From positions 1,861,191-1,925,190 of the forward strand of contig CP091241.1 of assembly GCA_027627685.1 (NCBI GenBank): 64,000 nt of DNA, read 5' to 3'. Source of the DNA: Hyphomonadaceae bacterium ML37. Lineage in GTDB: Bacteria > Pseudomonadota > Alphaproteobacteria > Caulobacterales > Maricaulaceae. The first letter of the stretch is position 1. Each line of letters begins with the position of its first letter. Of this stretch, positions 1-7,953 are shown piece after piece. Under the pieces are notes generated by a model, which saw nothing but the letters and a program-made list of their open reading frames with translations, did not search any database and was not told where the DNA came from. The translations under genes were made by a program, and so were the position numbers.

Positions 1-838
1 CGCCGGGCATGCCGTCAACGCGGTATTCCTTCGGGATGCCGATGCGCAGGCCCTTGATCGGGCGATCCGCCGCCGCGGCAAAATCCGGAACCTCGCTGGC
101 CAGCGAGGTGGAATCCTTCGGGTCGTGGCTCGACATGACCTGGGTCAGCAGAGCCGCATCCTTCACCGTCTTGGCGAACGGGCCGGGATGGTCCAGCGAG
201 CTGGCGAACGCCACCACGCCCCAGCGCGAGCAGCGGCCGTAGGTCGGCTTCACGCCCACCAGGCCGGCGAACGCGGCGGGCTGGCGGATCGAGCCGCCCG
301 TGTCAGTGCCCGTGGCGCCATAGCTGATCCCGGCGGCGAGCGCCGCGGCCGACCCGCCCGAGGACCCGCCCGGCGTCAGCTTGGCGTCAGAGCCCTTTGC
401 CCGCCACGGATTGACCACCGGTCCGGTGGCCGCGGTCTCATTGGACGAGCCCATGGCGAACTCGTCCATGGCGGTCTTGGCGAAGTAAACTGCCCCAGCG
501 TCCCACAAATTCTGCGTAACGGTGGATTCGTACTCCGGCTTGAAACCTTTCAGGATATTGGACGAGGCCGTGGTCTCCACGCCCCTCACCGCGAACAGAT
601 CCTTGATCGCCACCGGCACGCCTTCCAGCGCCCCGCCCTCGCCCTTGGCCAGGCGCGCATCGCTGGCGCGCGCCATGTCCAGCGCGCGGTCCCCATCGAT
701 GGAGGTGAAGCAGTTGAGCGGCCCCTGCGCGGCCTCCGCCGCCGCCACCGTCGCTTCAGCCAGCTCCACAGCGGAGAATTTTTTGGCGCGCAGGCCCTCG
801 AAGGCCTCGTGCAGGGTGAGGGAGGAGAAATCGGTCAT
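1..838 (-). CDS. gatA: Asp-tRNA(Asn)/Glu-tRNA(Gln) amidotransferase subunit A, 5' part
   Basis: Catalytic amidase subunit of GatCAB. It hydrolyses glutamine and passes ammonia to mischarged Glu-tRNA(Gln) or Asp-tRNA(Asn) in the cytoplasm. The first ~279 residues lie in the window and the rest runs off the left edge. The amidase-signature triad is visible: Lys79 (VAIKD), cis-Ser159 (GGSSGGS) and nucleophile Ser183 (GGSIRQP). This is the Ser-cisSer-Lys arrangement of GatA. The ATG start lies 7 bases after the gatC stop, so the two are cotranscribed. Identification is firm; the C-terminus cannot be judged. Confidence 0.97.
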   Translation of the reverse strand, partial: MTDFSSLTLHEAFEGLRAKKFSAVELAEATVAAAEAAQGPLNCFTSIDGDRALDMARASDARLAKGEGGALEGVPVAIKDLFAVRGVETTASSNILKGFKPEYESTVTQNLWDAGAVYFAKTAMDEFAMGSSNETAATGPVVNPWRAKGSDAKLTPGGSSGGSAAALAAGISYGATGTDTGGSIRQPAAFAGLVGVKPTYGRCSRWGVVAFASSLDHPGPFAKTVKDAALLTQVMSSHDPKDSTSLASEVPDFAAAADRPIKGLRIGIPKEYRVDGMPG

Positions 839-844
839 GCGCGC

Positions 845-1132
845 CTACTCCACGCTCTTGGGAACGACGAAAAAGCCTTCTTCGGCTTTCGGCGCGTTTT
901 TCAGGATTGAGTCGCGCACGCCGCCATCGGTGACCGCGTCATCGCGCAGGGGCAGCGGCGTCTGGACCGCCGTGCTCATGGGCTCGACATCGGAAACATC
1001 GACCTCATCAAGCAGCTCCACCCATTTGAGAATGCCGTTGAGCTCGCCGGTCAGGGCGTCGATACGGTCGGCAGGCTCGGCGATGCGCGCCAGCTTGGCG
1101 ATGCGGCGCACGTCGTCAGGGGTCACCGGCAT
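845..1132 (-). CDS. gatC: Asp-tRNA(Asn)/Glu-tRNA(Gln) amidotransferase subunit C
   Basis: Small (95 aa) belt-like subunit that stabilises the GatA-GatB interface. It begins [17 protein letters not shown], the typical GatC N-terminal helix, and contains the conserved stretch ending [15 protein letters not shown] longer frame extends upstream to 1213, but the ATG at 1132 has a GGAG Shine-Dalgarno 8 bases upstream and gives the normal family length. It is the first gene of the gatCA operon. gatB is not in the window. Confidence 0.95.
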   Translation of the reverse strand: MPVTPDDVRRIAKLARIAEPADRIDALTGELNGILKWVELLDEVDVSDVEPMSTAVQTPLPLRDDAVTDGGVRDSILKNAPKAEEGFFVVPKSVE

Positions 1133-1357
1133 GGGCGGGTCTCCGGAAAAATCGGGGCGGACGTCAGTGAACAGGCTGACACGTCGAGTAGCAATCACCG
1201 TGTTGCGGCGCAAGGTGAAGGGGCGGCGGGGGCGGCACCATCAAGCCGCTTGTCCGGGCAGCGGCGTCCGGCGACAGTGTAAGAAGGGCGCGCGGGCGGC
1301 CAAAACCCGGGCCGGGGCCGACGGAACCGCGCGGCGCGGCGCGTAACAGACTCAGCC

Positions 1358-3229
1358 ATGACGGAGACGACGATGATCCGGCGCGCCATCGCCGCCTTCT
1401 GCCTCGCCGCGCCGCTGGCGGCTGCCAGCGCGCCCGCACAGGCGCAAGTGCGCCTCGCCGCGGCCACCCTGCCCACCACGCGGGCGGTGGAGGCGGGCGA
1501 GCCGGCCACCGTCTTCGCCACGCTGCTCAATTCAGGGAGCACGGACGCCACCGCCTGCCGGGTGGAGCTGGACACGGGCTATTCGGGCGCCGTGCCGGTG
1601 TCAGTGACGTTCCAGACCACGGGCGCCGCGAATGTCCTGACCGGATCGCCCGGCGCGCCCGTGGACATACCGGCCGGCGCCGCCCAGACCTTCCTCGTCA
1701 CCCTTGAAACCTCCGGCGTGATCGCCGCACGCGAGATCGGCCTGGCCTTTGTCTGCGCCGAGGGCCGCGCTCCGGTCACCGCCGGGGCTAATACCGTGCG
1801 CCTGACCGCCACCGCCGCGCCCGGCCCCGATGTCATCGCCATAGCGGCGACCGCCAGCGGCGACGGCGTGCTGCGCGCCGATTCCCCGGCGCGCCGGGGC
1901 GCCATGGCGGTCGCGGCGCTCAATATCGGAGCGCCCTCGCGCCTGATCGTGCGGCCCGGGACCGGCGTGTATCGATGGCCGGTGGAGCTGACGGTCTGCG
2001 AAACGGCGGCAGACGGGGGTTGCCTGCAGCCGGCATCGGCGGCGCTGGAGCTGGATTTCGATCCCGGCGCGGCGCGCACCTTCACCGTTTTCGCCCAGGG
2101 CGATGAGCGCCTGGGCACGCCGCTTCTGCCCGATATCGCCAGGGTCTTTCTGAGCTTCGAGACACTGGACGGAATTCCCGCCGGCGCCACCTCCGCAGCG
2201 CTGGCCGCGCCGGATCCGGACGCCGCGCCCCGCCCCCTGGACATCAGCGCCGCAGCGGCGCAGGCCTTCGCCTCGGGCGCCCGGGCCCTGCTGGTGATGC
2301 GCGACGGCGAGGTGCTGCACGAGGCCTATCAGGGTTTCGGCGCTGCAAACCGGCGCGAGGTGCTCAATTCGGGTACGAAGAGCTTTGCCTGTCTGCTGGC
2401 CGGCGCCGCGCGCGATGACGGCCTGTTCAACCCCGACGATTACGCCTTCGCCGGCATTGCCGCCTGGGCGCCGGACGGCAGCGATCCCGAAAGCTGGGTG
2501 AAGCAGGACATTCGCGGACGCGACCTGATCGCCCTGTCCCATGGCCTGCCGCCCGGCCAGCCCATGGGCGATCTGTCTGGCATCGACAGCTACAGCGAAG
2601 CCCTCGACGCCACGCCAATCTACCGCGCCGACCGCGACGCCCTCTATGGCCGCAGCGGGTTTCAGGCCTTCGCCGCGCTGTTCGAACTGCGCACCGGGGG
2701 CCTGCGCGGCCCTGACGGCGCGATCACGGGCGGGCTTGATCCAGCCGACTATCTCGACGCGCGCATTCTCGCGCCCATCGGCGCTGCGCCGGACTGGAAC
2801 CGCGACCGGAACGGCAATCCGAATTTCTCCGCCGGGGCCCGCATGACGGCGCGCGAATGGGCGCGCTTTGGCCAGCTCATGCTGGATGACGGCGTATTCG
2901 GCGGCCAGCGTCTCATGACGCGCGCGTCGGTCCGGCGCTGCCTGCACTACGCCACGCCCGCCTATCTGGGCTACGGCCTGGGCTTCTGGCTGAACCGTGA
3001 TGTGGAGGACAGCTTCAACGCCACGCGCGACGTGCTGCCAAACGAAGTGCTGGTTCACATGCCATCCACAGGCCGCGCCCTCCCCGCGGCGCCGCCGGAC
3101 CTGGTGGTGGCCTGGGGCGCGTTCAACATGCAAATGCACCTCATTCCGTCCGAAGGGCTGGTGATCGTGAAATTCGGCGGAACCGGCGACCAGAACGCCT
3201 TCTTCGCGGCGCTGTTCCCAGAAGGCTAG
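1358..3229 (+). CDS. secreted serine hydrolase of the beta-lactamase superfamily with an N-terminal beta-rich extension
   Basis: 623 aa. It has a signal peptide (cleavage near APAQA, residues 26-30) and a ~250-residue region that looks like two related beta-sandwich segments, each with paired cysteines. A serine-hydrolase domain follows from ~300 to the end. The nucleophile motif is S338-G-T-K341 (SxxK). The second motif, normally YxN, reads Y430-G-R-S. Family knowledge (class C beta-lactamase / penicillin-binding-like esterases) suggests a periplasmic hydrolase; the substrate is unknown. It is divergent from gatCA. The start could be M1 (MTETT) or M6. Confidence 0.8.
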   Translation: MTETTMIRRAIAAFCLAAPLAAASAPAQAQVRLAAATLPTTRAVEAGEPATVFATLLNSGSTDATACRVELDTGYSGAVPVSVTFQTTGAANVLTGSPGAPVDIPAGAAQTFLVTLETSGVIAAREIGLAFVCAEGRAPVTAGANTVRLTATAAPGPDVIAIAATASGDGVLRADSPARRGAMAVAALNIGAPSRLIVRPGTGVYRWPVELTVCETAADGGCLQPASAALELDFDPGAARTFTVFAQGDERLGTPLLPDIARVFLSFETLDGIPAGATSAALAAPDPDAAPRPLDISAAAAQAFASGARALLVMRDGEVLHEAYQGFGAANRREVLNSGTKSFACLLAGAARDDGLFNPDDYAFAGIAAWAPDGSDPESWVKQDIRGRDLIALSHGLPPGQPMGDLSGIDSYSEALDATPIYRADRDALYGRSGFQAFAALFELRTGGLRGPDGAITGGLDPADYLDARILAPIGAAPDWNRDRNGNPNFSAGARMTAREWARFGQLMLDDGVFGGQRLMTRASVRRCLHYATPAYLGYGLGFWLNRDVEDSFNATRDVLPNEVLVHMPSTGRALPAAPPDLVVAWGAFNMQMHLIPSEGLVIVKFGGTGDQNAFFAALFPEG

Positions 3230-3325
3230 CCAGACCCGCCCGGGCTTGGGCGGCGCCCCGCCCCGGCTGGACTCTCTGGCATGCGCACGCGAACATCACG
3301 CCCGGGTTTGGCAAAGGGGGACATC

Positions 3326-4087
3326 ATGGATCTGGGTTTGACAGGCAAGGTGGCGCTGGTCACCGGGGCCAGCCGGGGCATCGGGCTGGCGATCGCCAAA
3401 GGACTGGCCGAGGAAGGCGCGAAGCTCGTTCTGGCCGCACGCGGGGCTGACGCCCTGAACGCGGCGGCGCGCCAGATTGAAGACAGCGGCGCTGAAACGC
3501 TCGCCCATAGCTGCGACGTGGCGGACGATGCATCGGTGGCGGCGCTCGCCAAGGCGGCGCTGGCGCGCTTTGGCCGGGTGGATATCGTGATCAGCAACGC
3601 CTCCGCGCTCGCCGTCACGCCCGAGCGCTCCAGCTGGGACGCCAGCCTGTCAGTGGACCTGATGGGCGCCGTGCGCCTGGTGGACGCCTTCCTGCCCGGC
3701 ATGCGCCAACAGGGCGAAGGCGTGATCATCTTCACCTCGTCCATTTCGGGCATCGAGGCGGCCCCGATGGACGATTACGCCTACACCTCGGCCAAGGCGG
3801 CGCTCAACGCCTACGCCAAGAAACTGGCCGGCATCGAGGGGCCCAACGGCATCCGGGTCAACGCGCTCCTGCCCGGCTCCATCGAGTTTCCCGGCGGCGG
3901 ATGGGAGATGATCCGCCAGCACCAGCCCGCGCTCTACAACATGGTCAAGGCGGGCATTCCGTTCGGCCGGCTGGGCACGCCCGAGGAAGTGGCCGACGCC
4001 GCCGTCTGGCTCGCCTCGCGCCGCGCGCGCTGGGTCACCGGCGCCTCGCTGGTGGTGGATGGCGGCCAGTCCAAGGCGATCCAGTGA
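3326..4087 (+). CDS. SDR family NAD(P)-dependent oxidoreductase
   Basis: 253-aa classical short-chain dehydrogenase. The dinucleotide motif TGASRGIG is near the N-terminus, the NNAG position reads SNASA, and the catalytic residues are Ser (FTSSISG) and Tyr-Lys (YTSAK). It ends with the typical VTGASLVVDGGQS. A longer frame starts at 3281, but the ATG at 3326 follows a strong AAGGGGG Shine-Dalgarno and matches family length. The substrate cannot be predicted. The downstream crotonase-like gene may share a pathway, but a 218-base gap separates them. Confidence 0.9.
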   Translation: MDLGLTGKVALVTGASRGIGLAIAKGLAEEGAKLVLAARGADALNAAARQIEDSGAETLAHSCDVADDASVAALAKAALARFGRVDIVISNASALAVTPERSSWDASLSVDLMGAVRLVDAFLPGMRQQGEGVIIFTSSISGIEAAPMDDYAYTSAKAALNAYAKKLAGIEGPNGIRVNALLPGSIEFPGGGWEMIRQHQPALYNMVKAGIPFGRLGTPEEVADAAVWLASRRARWVTGASLVVDGGQSKAIQ

Positions 4088-4305
4088 CACTGCGGTCAAG
4101 GCGCGCCTCCTGACCCCGCAGGCCGGCCGTCTATCCCCCTTTTTCGCGCCCCCGCCCCGGCGCGCCTGTCCCCCGCCCTGTCCCGCCCGGCTGAATACCA
4201 CTATCCCCGCCCCTGCTGCGGCGCCGGACGGGTTTGCGCGGGCGCGTTCGCGCTCTAGGTTGGCGTCCCAACCAGACCACGACATGACACCTTAGGGGGG
4301 GTTGC

Positions 4306-5181
4306 ATGGGCCGTACGACCATCACCTTGAACCGCGACGGGCCGCTGGCGGTCATCACGCTGAACCGGCCAGAGGCGATGAACGCTTTCACGCTGGTGAT
4401 GGGCGAGGAATTGCGCGCCGCGTTTGACGAAACCGACGCAGATGCAGCCGTCCGCGCCGTCATCGTGACCGGCGCGGGCAAGGCGTTTTGCGCCGGGGCG
4501 GATTTGTCGACGGGGGCTGAAACCTTCAACGCCGTGTCCCAGGCCAATGCCAGCGGCACCCTGGACGACCGCGATCCGAAATGGCGTGATTCCGGCGGCA
4601 TGCTGAACCTGCGCATCTTTGACAGCCAGAAGCCGGTGGTGGCCGCCATCAACGGCGCGTCGGTGGGCATTGGCGCGACCATGATCCTGCCCATGGATGC
4701 GCGCATCGGGCTGAAGGGCGCCAAATTCGCCTACCCGTTCACAAAGCGCGGCATCGCCTGGGATGGCTGCGCCAGCTGGTTCCTGCCGCGCATTGTGGGG
4801 GTGGAGACGGCGCTGGACTGGGGCCTGTCGGGGCGTACCTTTATGGCCGAAGAGGCGCTGGAAACCGGCCTCGTCAGCGCGCTGGCCGATACGCCAGACG
4901 GCGTCATGGAACTGGCGCGCGAGCGCGCGCTTCGCTTTGTGAACGGCGCAGCGCCGGTGTCGGTGGCGATGAACCGGCGCCTGTTGTGGCGCATGCTGGG
5001 TGCGTCCCACCCCATGGAGGCGCACCGGCTGGAAAGCCGCGCCATATTGCACCGGGGCATGAGCCCGGACGCGGTGGAAGGCGTGATGAGCTTTCTTGAG
5101 AAACGCCCGGCGGCGTTTCCCGGTGCGATTCCAGAGGGCTACCCGCCGGGCTGGCCTTGGGACGGCGATCCGGACTACTGA
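4306..5181 (+). CDS. crotonase family protein (enoyl-CoA hydratase/isomerase-like)
   Basis: 291 aa. The N-terminal crotonase core shows NRPEAMNAF, TGAGKAFCAGADL (CoA-binding and oxyanion hole) and the second oxyanion segment INGASVGIGATMILPMD. In the subgroup this resembles, the single acidic catalytic residue sits in a PEA-type motif before SWFLPRIVG. Here that segment reads RGIAWDGCASWFLPR, so Asp replaces Glu. The glutamate that normally follows GGG is also absent, as in that subgroup. It probably acts on an acyl-CoA thioester; the exact reaction is unknown. The start at 4306 has a G-rich Shine-Dalgarno a few bases upstream. Confidence 0.85.
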   Translation: MGRTTITLNRDGPLAVITLNRPEAMNAFTLVMGEELRAAFDETDADAAVRAVIVTGAGKAFCAGADLSTGAETFNAVSQANASGTLDDRDPKWRDSGGMLNLRIFDSQKPVVAAINGASVGIGATMILPMDARIGLKGAKFAYPFTKRGIAWDGCASWFLPRIVGVETALDWGLSGRTFMAEEALETGLVSALADTPDGVMELARERALRFVNGAAPVSVAMNRRLLWRMLGASHPMEAHRLESRAILHRGMSPDAVEGVMSFLEKRPAAFPGAIPEGYPPGWPWDGDPDY

Positions 5182-5205
5182 CGCGCCGCATGGCGGACAG
5201 ACCAT

Positions 5206-5234
5206 TTGACTTGTTGTCATTGACGAAATGCATA
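5206..5234 (+). promoter_or_regulatory. possible housekeeping promoter for the efflux gene
   Basis: TTGACT, a 17-base spacer and TGCATA lie 59 bases before the likely GTG start of the Bcr/CflA gene. The -35 is good and the -10 is weak, so this is only a candidate. Confidence 0.3.
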
Positions 5235-5292
5235 CAACCTCACCAGCGCCCTCCCCTGTTTCTTGTGGCGCGCGACCGGAGGCCGCCAATCA

Positions 5293-6531
5293 GTGCGCCT
5301 GACCTCTCCTGATCCCAAGCGCCCGTCGCTGACGACGGTGGAGCTCATCGCCATGGTGGGCGGTCTGATGGCGCTGAACGCCCTGTCCATCGACATCATC
5401 CTGCCCGCCATGGGCGAGGTGGGCGCGGCGCTGGGTGCGCCGGGCAATGAACGCCAGCTGATCATCACGGCCTACATGCTGGGCTTTGGCGCGGCGCAGC
5501 TCGCTTTCGGCCCGCTGGCCGACTCACTGGGGCGCCGGCGCGTGCTGCTGGGCGCGCTGATCGCCTATCTCGCCGCCACCGCCCTGTGCATCGGCGCGCC
5601 GGACATGGGGCTGATGGTGGCCGCGCGCTTCCTTCAGGGCGTAGCCGCAGCCGCAACCCGCGTCGTCGCGGTGGCCGTGGTGCGTGATCTGGTGGCAGGA
5701 CGGCGCATGGCCGAGATCATGTCATTCGCCATGACCGTGTTCATGATCGCGCCCATTCTGGCGCCGGGCCTGGGCCAGCTCATCCTGTTCGTGGCGCCCT
5801 GGCAGGCGATTTTCGCCGCCCTGTTTGTGCTGGGCGGCGGGCTGATGCTTTGGATGGCGCTGCGCCTGCCGGAGACCCTGCGCGTCGAGCATCGCATCAC
5901 GCTGAGCTGGGCGTCGGCGGCGCGCAATTACGCTCTGGCCGCCCGCCACCGGGTGACGCTGGGATACATGCTGGCGGCGGCTTTGATTTTCGGGGCGCTG
6001 TTCGCCTTCATCGCCACATCCGAACAGGTGATGGCCGAGCTCTATGGCCTGGGCGCCTGGTTCCCGGTGGCGTTCGGCGCGGTGGCGCTGGGGCTGGCGG
6101 GCGCCAATATCATCAATGCCCGCATCGTGCGCCGGCTGGGCATGCGGCGTATTTCACACGTGGCGCTGGCGGCGTTCATCGTGATCAATCTGGTCCATCT
6201 CCTGATCGCCCTGGCCGGCCAGCCGCCTTTCTGGCTCTACTACACGCTGCTGGGCGGCGGGCTCATGCTGTTCGCCATGATGGGCGCCAATTTCTCCGCC
6301 CTGGTCATGGAGCCCGCCGGCGAACGCGCCGGCACGGTCGCTGCCCTTTACGGGGCCGTCACATCCATCTCCGGCGCCGTGCTGGGGACCATTATCGGGC
6401 GGCTGTATGACGGCACGGTCGTGCCGCTCCTGCTGGGGTTTGTGGTGATGGGAGCCGGCTCCCTCGCGCTGGTCGCCTGGACCGAGCGCGGGAAACTGTT
6501 CGGGGTGGGCGATACGCTGGGTGATGGGTAA
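5293..6531 (+). CDS. MFS multidrug efflux transporter, Bcr/CflA type
   Basis: 412 aa with about 12 hydrophobic segments. The first helix carries ALNALSIDIILPAMGEVG, which resembles the LS.DMYLPALP signature of the Bcr/CflA drug-efflux subfamily. MFS motif A appears as GPLADSLGRRRVLL between helices 2 and 3. The GTG at 5293 is preferred over the TTG at 5263 because a GGAGG lies about 10 bases before it. Predicted inner-membrane proton-coupled exporter of small toxic compounds; substrates are not inferable. It ends before a hairpin shared with the next, convergent gene. Confidence 0.88.
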   Translation: MRLTSPDPKRPSLTTVELIAMVGGLMALNALSIDIILPAMGEVGAALGAPGNERQLIITAYMLGFGAAQLAFGPLADSLGRRRVLLGALIAYLAATALCIGAPDMGLMVAARFLQGVAAAATRVVAVAVVRDLVAGRRMAEIMSFAMTVFMIAPILAPGLGQLILFVAPWQAIFAALFVLGGGLMLWMALRLPETLRVEHRITLSWASAARNYALAARHRVTLGYMLAAALIFGALFAFIATSEQVMAELYGLGAWFPVAFGAVALGLAGANIINARIVRRLGMRRISHVALAAFIVINLVHLLIALAGQPPFWLYYTLLGGGLMLFAMMGANFSALVMEPAGERAGTVAALYGAVTSISGAVLGTIIGRLYDGTVVPLLLGFVVMGAGSLALVAWTERGKLFGVGDTLGDG

Positions 6532-6570
6532 AAAAGAAGCGGTGCGCCGCCAGAGGCAACGCACCGCTTC
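6530..6570 (-). terminator. intrinsic terminator of the small lipoprotein gene
   Basis: An 11-bp perfect stem (GAAGCGGTGCG / CGCACCGCTTC, 6536-6546 with 6560-6570) has a 13-base loop. Read on the minus strand it is followed by a run of six T. It lies 23 bases beyond the lipoprotein stop and may also block plus-strand transcription from the efflux gene. Confidence 0.8.
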
Positions 6571-6592
6571 AAACTGGCGAAAGTAGCGCTGA

Positions 6593-6913
6593 CTAGCAGC
6601 CCTTGTTTTCGTATAGGCGGTTCAGGTGCTCGCGGCGGTCTTGGGCCGCTTCGATCGCTTCTTCGGTATTCATGTAGGTGCCAACCAGAGCCGGCCAGAA
6701 GAACACGGCCGCGGCAACATTCGTGGTGTTGACGCTGCGGTCATCACGGGCTGCTTCCTCGAACTGACGCGCTTCGTCGATCTGCTGCATGATTTCCGCG
6801 CAGCTGAGGTTGCGATCGCCCGCTTGCTGCGCTTCAACCACGCGCGGCGTGGCGCAAGCAGACACGAAGAGGGCCGCCGCGCCCGCGGCGGCGATTAGCT
6901 GGATATTTTTCAT
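6593..6913 (-). CDS. small predicted lipoprotein
   Basis: 106 aa, starting MKNIQLIAAAGAAALFVSAC. This is a signal peptide with a lipobox (VSAC), so Cys20 would be lipidated. The mature part contains one extra Cys pair (LSCAE and the C-terminal KGC), a mid-protein hydrophobic stretch (AAAVFFWPALVGTYM) and a charged C-terminal helix. The ATG at 6913 has a GGGGAA Shine-Dalgarno; the longer frame from 7000 has none and would bury the signal peptide. The function is unknown. It is monocistronic with its own terminator. Confidence 0.75.
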   Translation of the reverse strand: MKNIQLIAAAGAAALFVSACATPRVVEAQQAGDRNLSCAEIMQQIDEARQFEEAARDDRSVNTTNVAAAVFFWPALVGTYMNTEEAIEAAQDRREHLNRLYENKGC

Positions 6914-7009
6914 GTGATTCCCCAAATGTGATGTAACAGGCCGATAGCCTGCAACGAGGCCTAAACCACCTTGCCCGCACATACAACTTCTATGGCGCAA
7001 GAAATCTTG

Positions 7010-7032
7010 ATTTTTCCACCATTAGGAAAATT
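7010..7032 (-). terminator. weak hairpin downstream of rlmJ
   Basis: TTTTCC (7012-7017) pairs with GGAAAA (7025-7030) around a 7-base loop, in an AT-rich patch 22 bases past the rlmJ stop. It could act as a weak terminator for the operon. The stem is short. Confidence 0.3.
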
Positions 7033-7053
7033 TCGCACATTGCGCCGCCGCCC

Positions 7054-7953
7054 TCACCCCGCGTCTTCGTCCAGCTCCAGCGTCTCGTCGGTCACCGCGC
7101 CATCCAGGCGCCAGCCCGCGCCGTCGCCCTGCGCCAGCGTCTCGCTGAGCCAGGGCAAGAGCGCCAGCAGATCGCCCTCCAGCGTGTGGGGCGGATTGAC
7201 CACCACTACGCCCGCGCCCGCCAGCTTGCCCTCGCTCTCCAGATCACGCACCCAGAGATCGGCGCGCAGAACTTTCTCAGGCTCGAAATCCTGTTCGAAC
7301 AGAAGCCATTGGGCGAGCCCTGAATCAAACCGCTCGCTGGCCCATAAATCCTTGAGCGTACGCCAGAAAATATAAGTCCCGGTGGGCCAGCGCTCCAGCG
7401 CGGCGCGGGCCGCGCGCGCCATGGCTGCCATCTCGTCGCGCTGCTCGAACGGCGGGTCGATCATGACCAGGCCCCGCCGCTCGCGCGGCGGCAGGAGGGC
7501 GGACAGCGCCTTGTAGCCGTCGCGGCATTCAGCCTTCACCCGCGCATCGCGGATATAGCGCTTGTCCAGCGTGCGGCAGTCCGCCTCGTGCAGCTCGCAC
7601 AGATGCATGCGGTCATGAGGGCGCAGGACCGAGGCCGCGACATCCGGCGAGCCGGGATAGGCGGTGAGCGCGCCATCGGGATTGGCCGCGCGCACAGCGG
7701 AGAGCCAGGGCGCCAGCGCCGCCTCCACCGCCGCCGGCCGGACCGCGTCCAGCACGCGCGCCACCCCGCCCTGCCATTCGGGACTGCGCCTCGCCTCATC
7801 GCTGGTCAGGTCATAGCGCCCGATCCCGGCATGGGTGTCGATATAGCGCAGCGCCTTGTCCTTGCGGGTCAGATGCGTCAGGCACAGGGCGAGCACGGCG
7901 TGCTTGAGCACGTCCGCGAAATTGCCGGCATGGAAGGCGTGGCGATAATTCAT
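7054..7953 (-). CDS. rlmJ: 23S rRNA (adenine(2030)-N(6))-methyltransferase RlmJ
   Basis: 299 aa. Starts MNYRHAFHAGNFADVLKHAV, the very conserved RlmJ N-terminus, and has the SAM site around DTHAGIGRYDL and the catalytic DPPFEQ motif (D/NPPF-type N6-adenine methylase). It modifies A2030 of 23S rRNA. Its ATG overlaps the upstream kinase TGA (ATGA), making it the last gene of a VTT-oxidoreductase-kinase-rlmJ operon. Confidence 0.95.
   Translation of the reverse strand: MNYRHAFHAGNFADVLKHAVLALCLTHLTRKDKALRYIDTHAGIGRYDLTSDEARRSPEWQGGVARVLDAVRPAAVEAALAPWLSAVRAANPDGALTAYPGSPDVAASVLRPHDRMHLCELHEADCRTLDKRYIRDARVKAECRDGYKALSALLPPRERRGLVMIDPPFEQRDEMAAMARAARAALERWPTGTYIFWRTLKDLWASERFDSGLAQWLLFEQDFEPEKVLRADLWVRDLESEGKLAGAGVVVVNPPHTLEGDLLALLPWLSETLAQGDGAGWRLDGAVTDETLELDEDAG

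Noticed and set aside
4088-4305. Small gene or RNA between the SDR and the crotonase gene
   Set aside because: The frames are short, with no Shine-Dalgarno-supported start, and no convincing RNA fold or terminator was seen.
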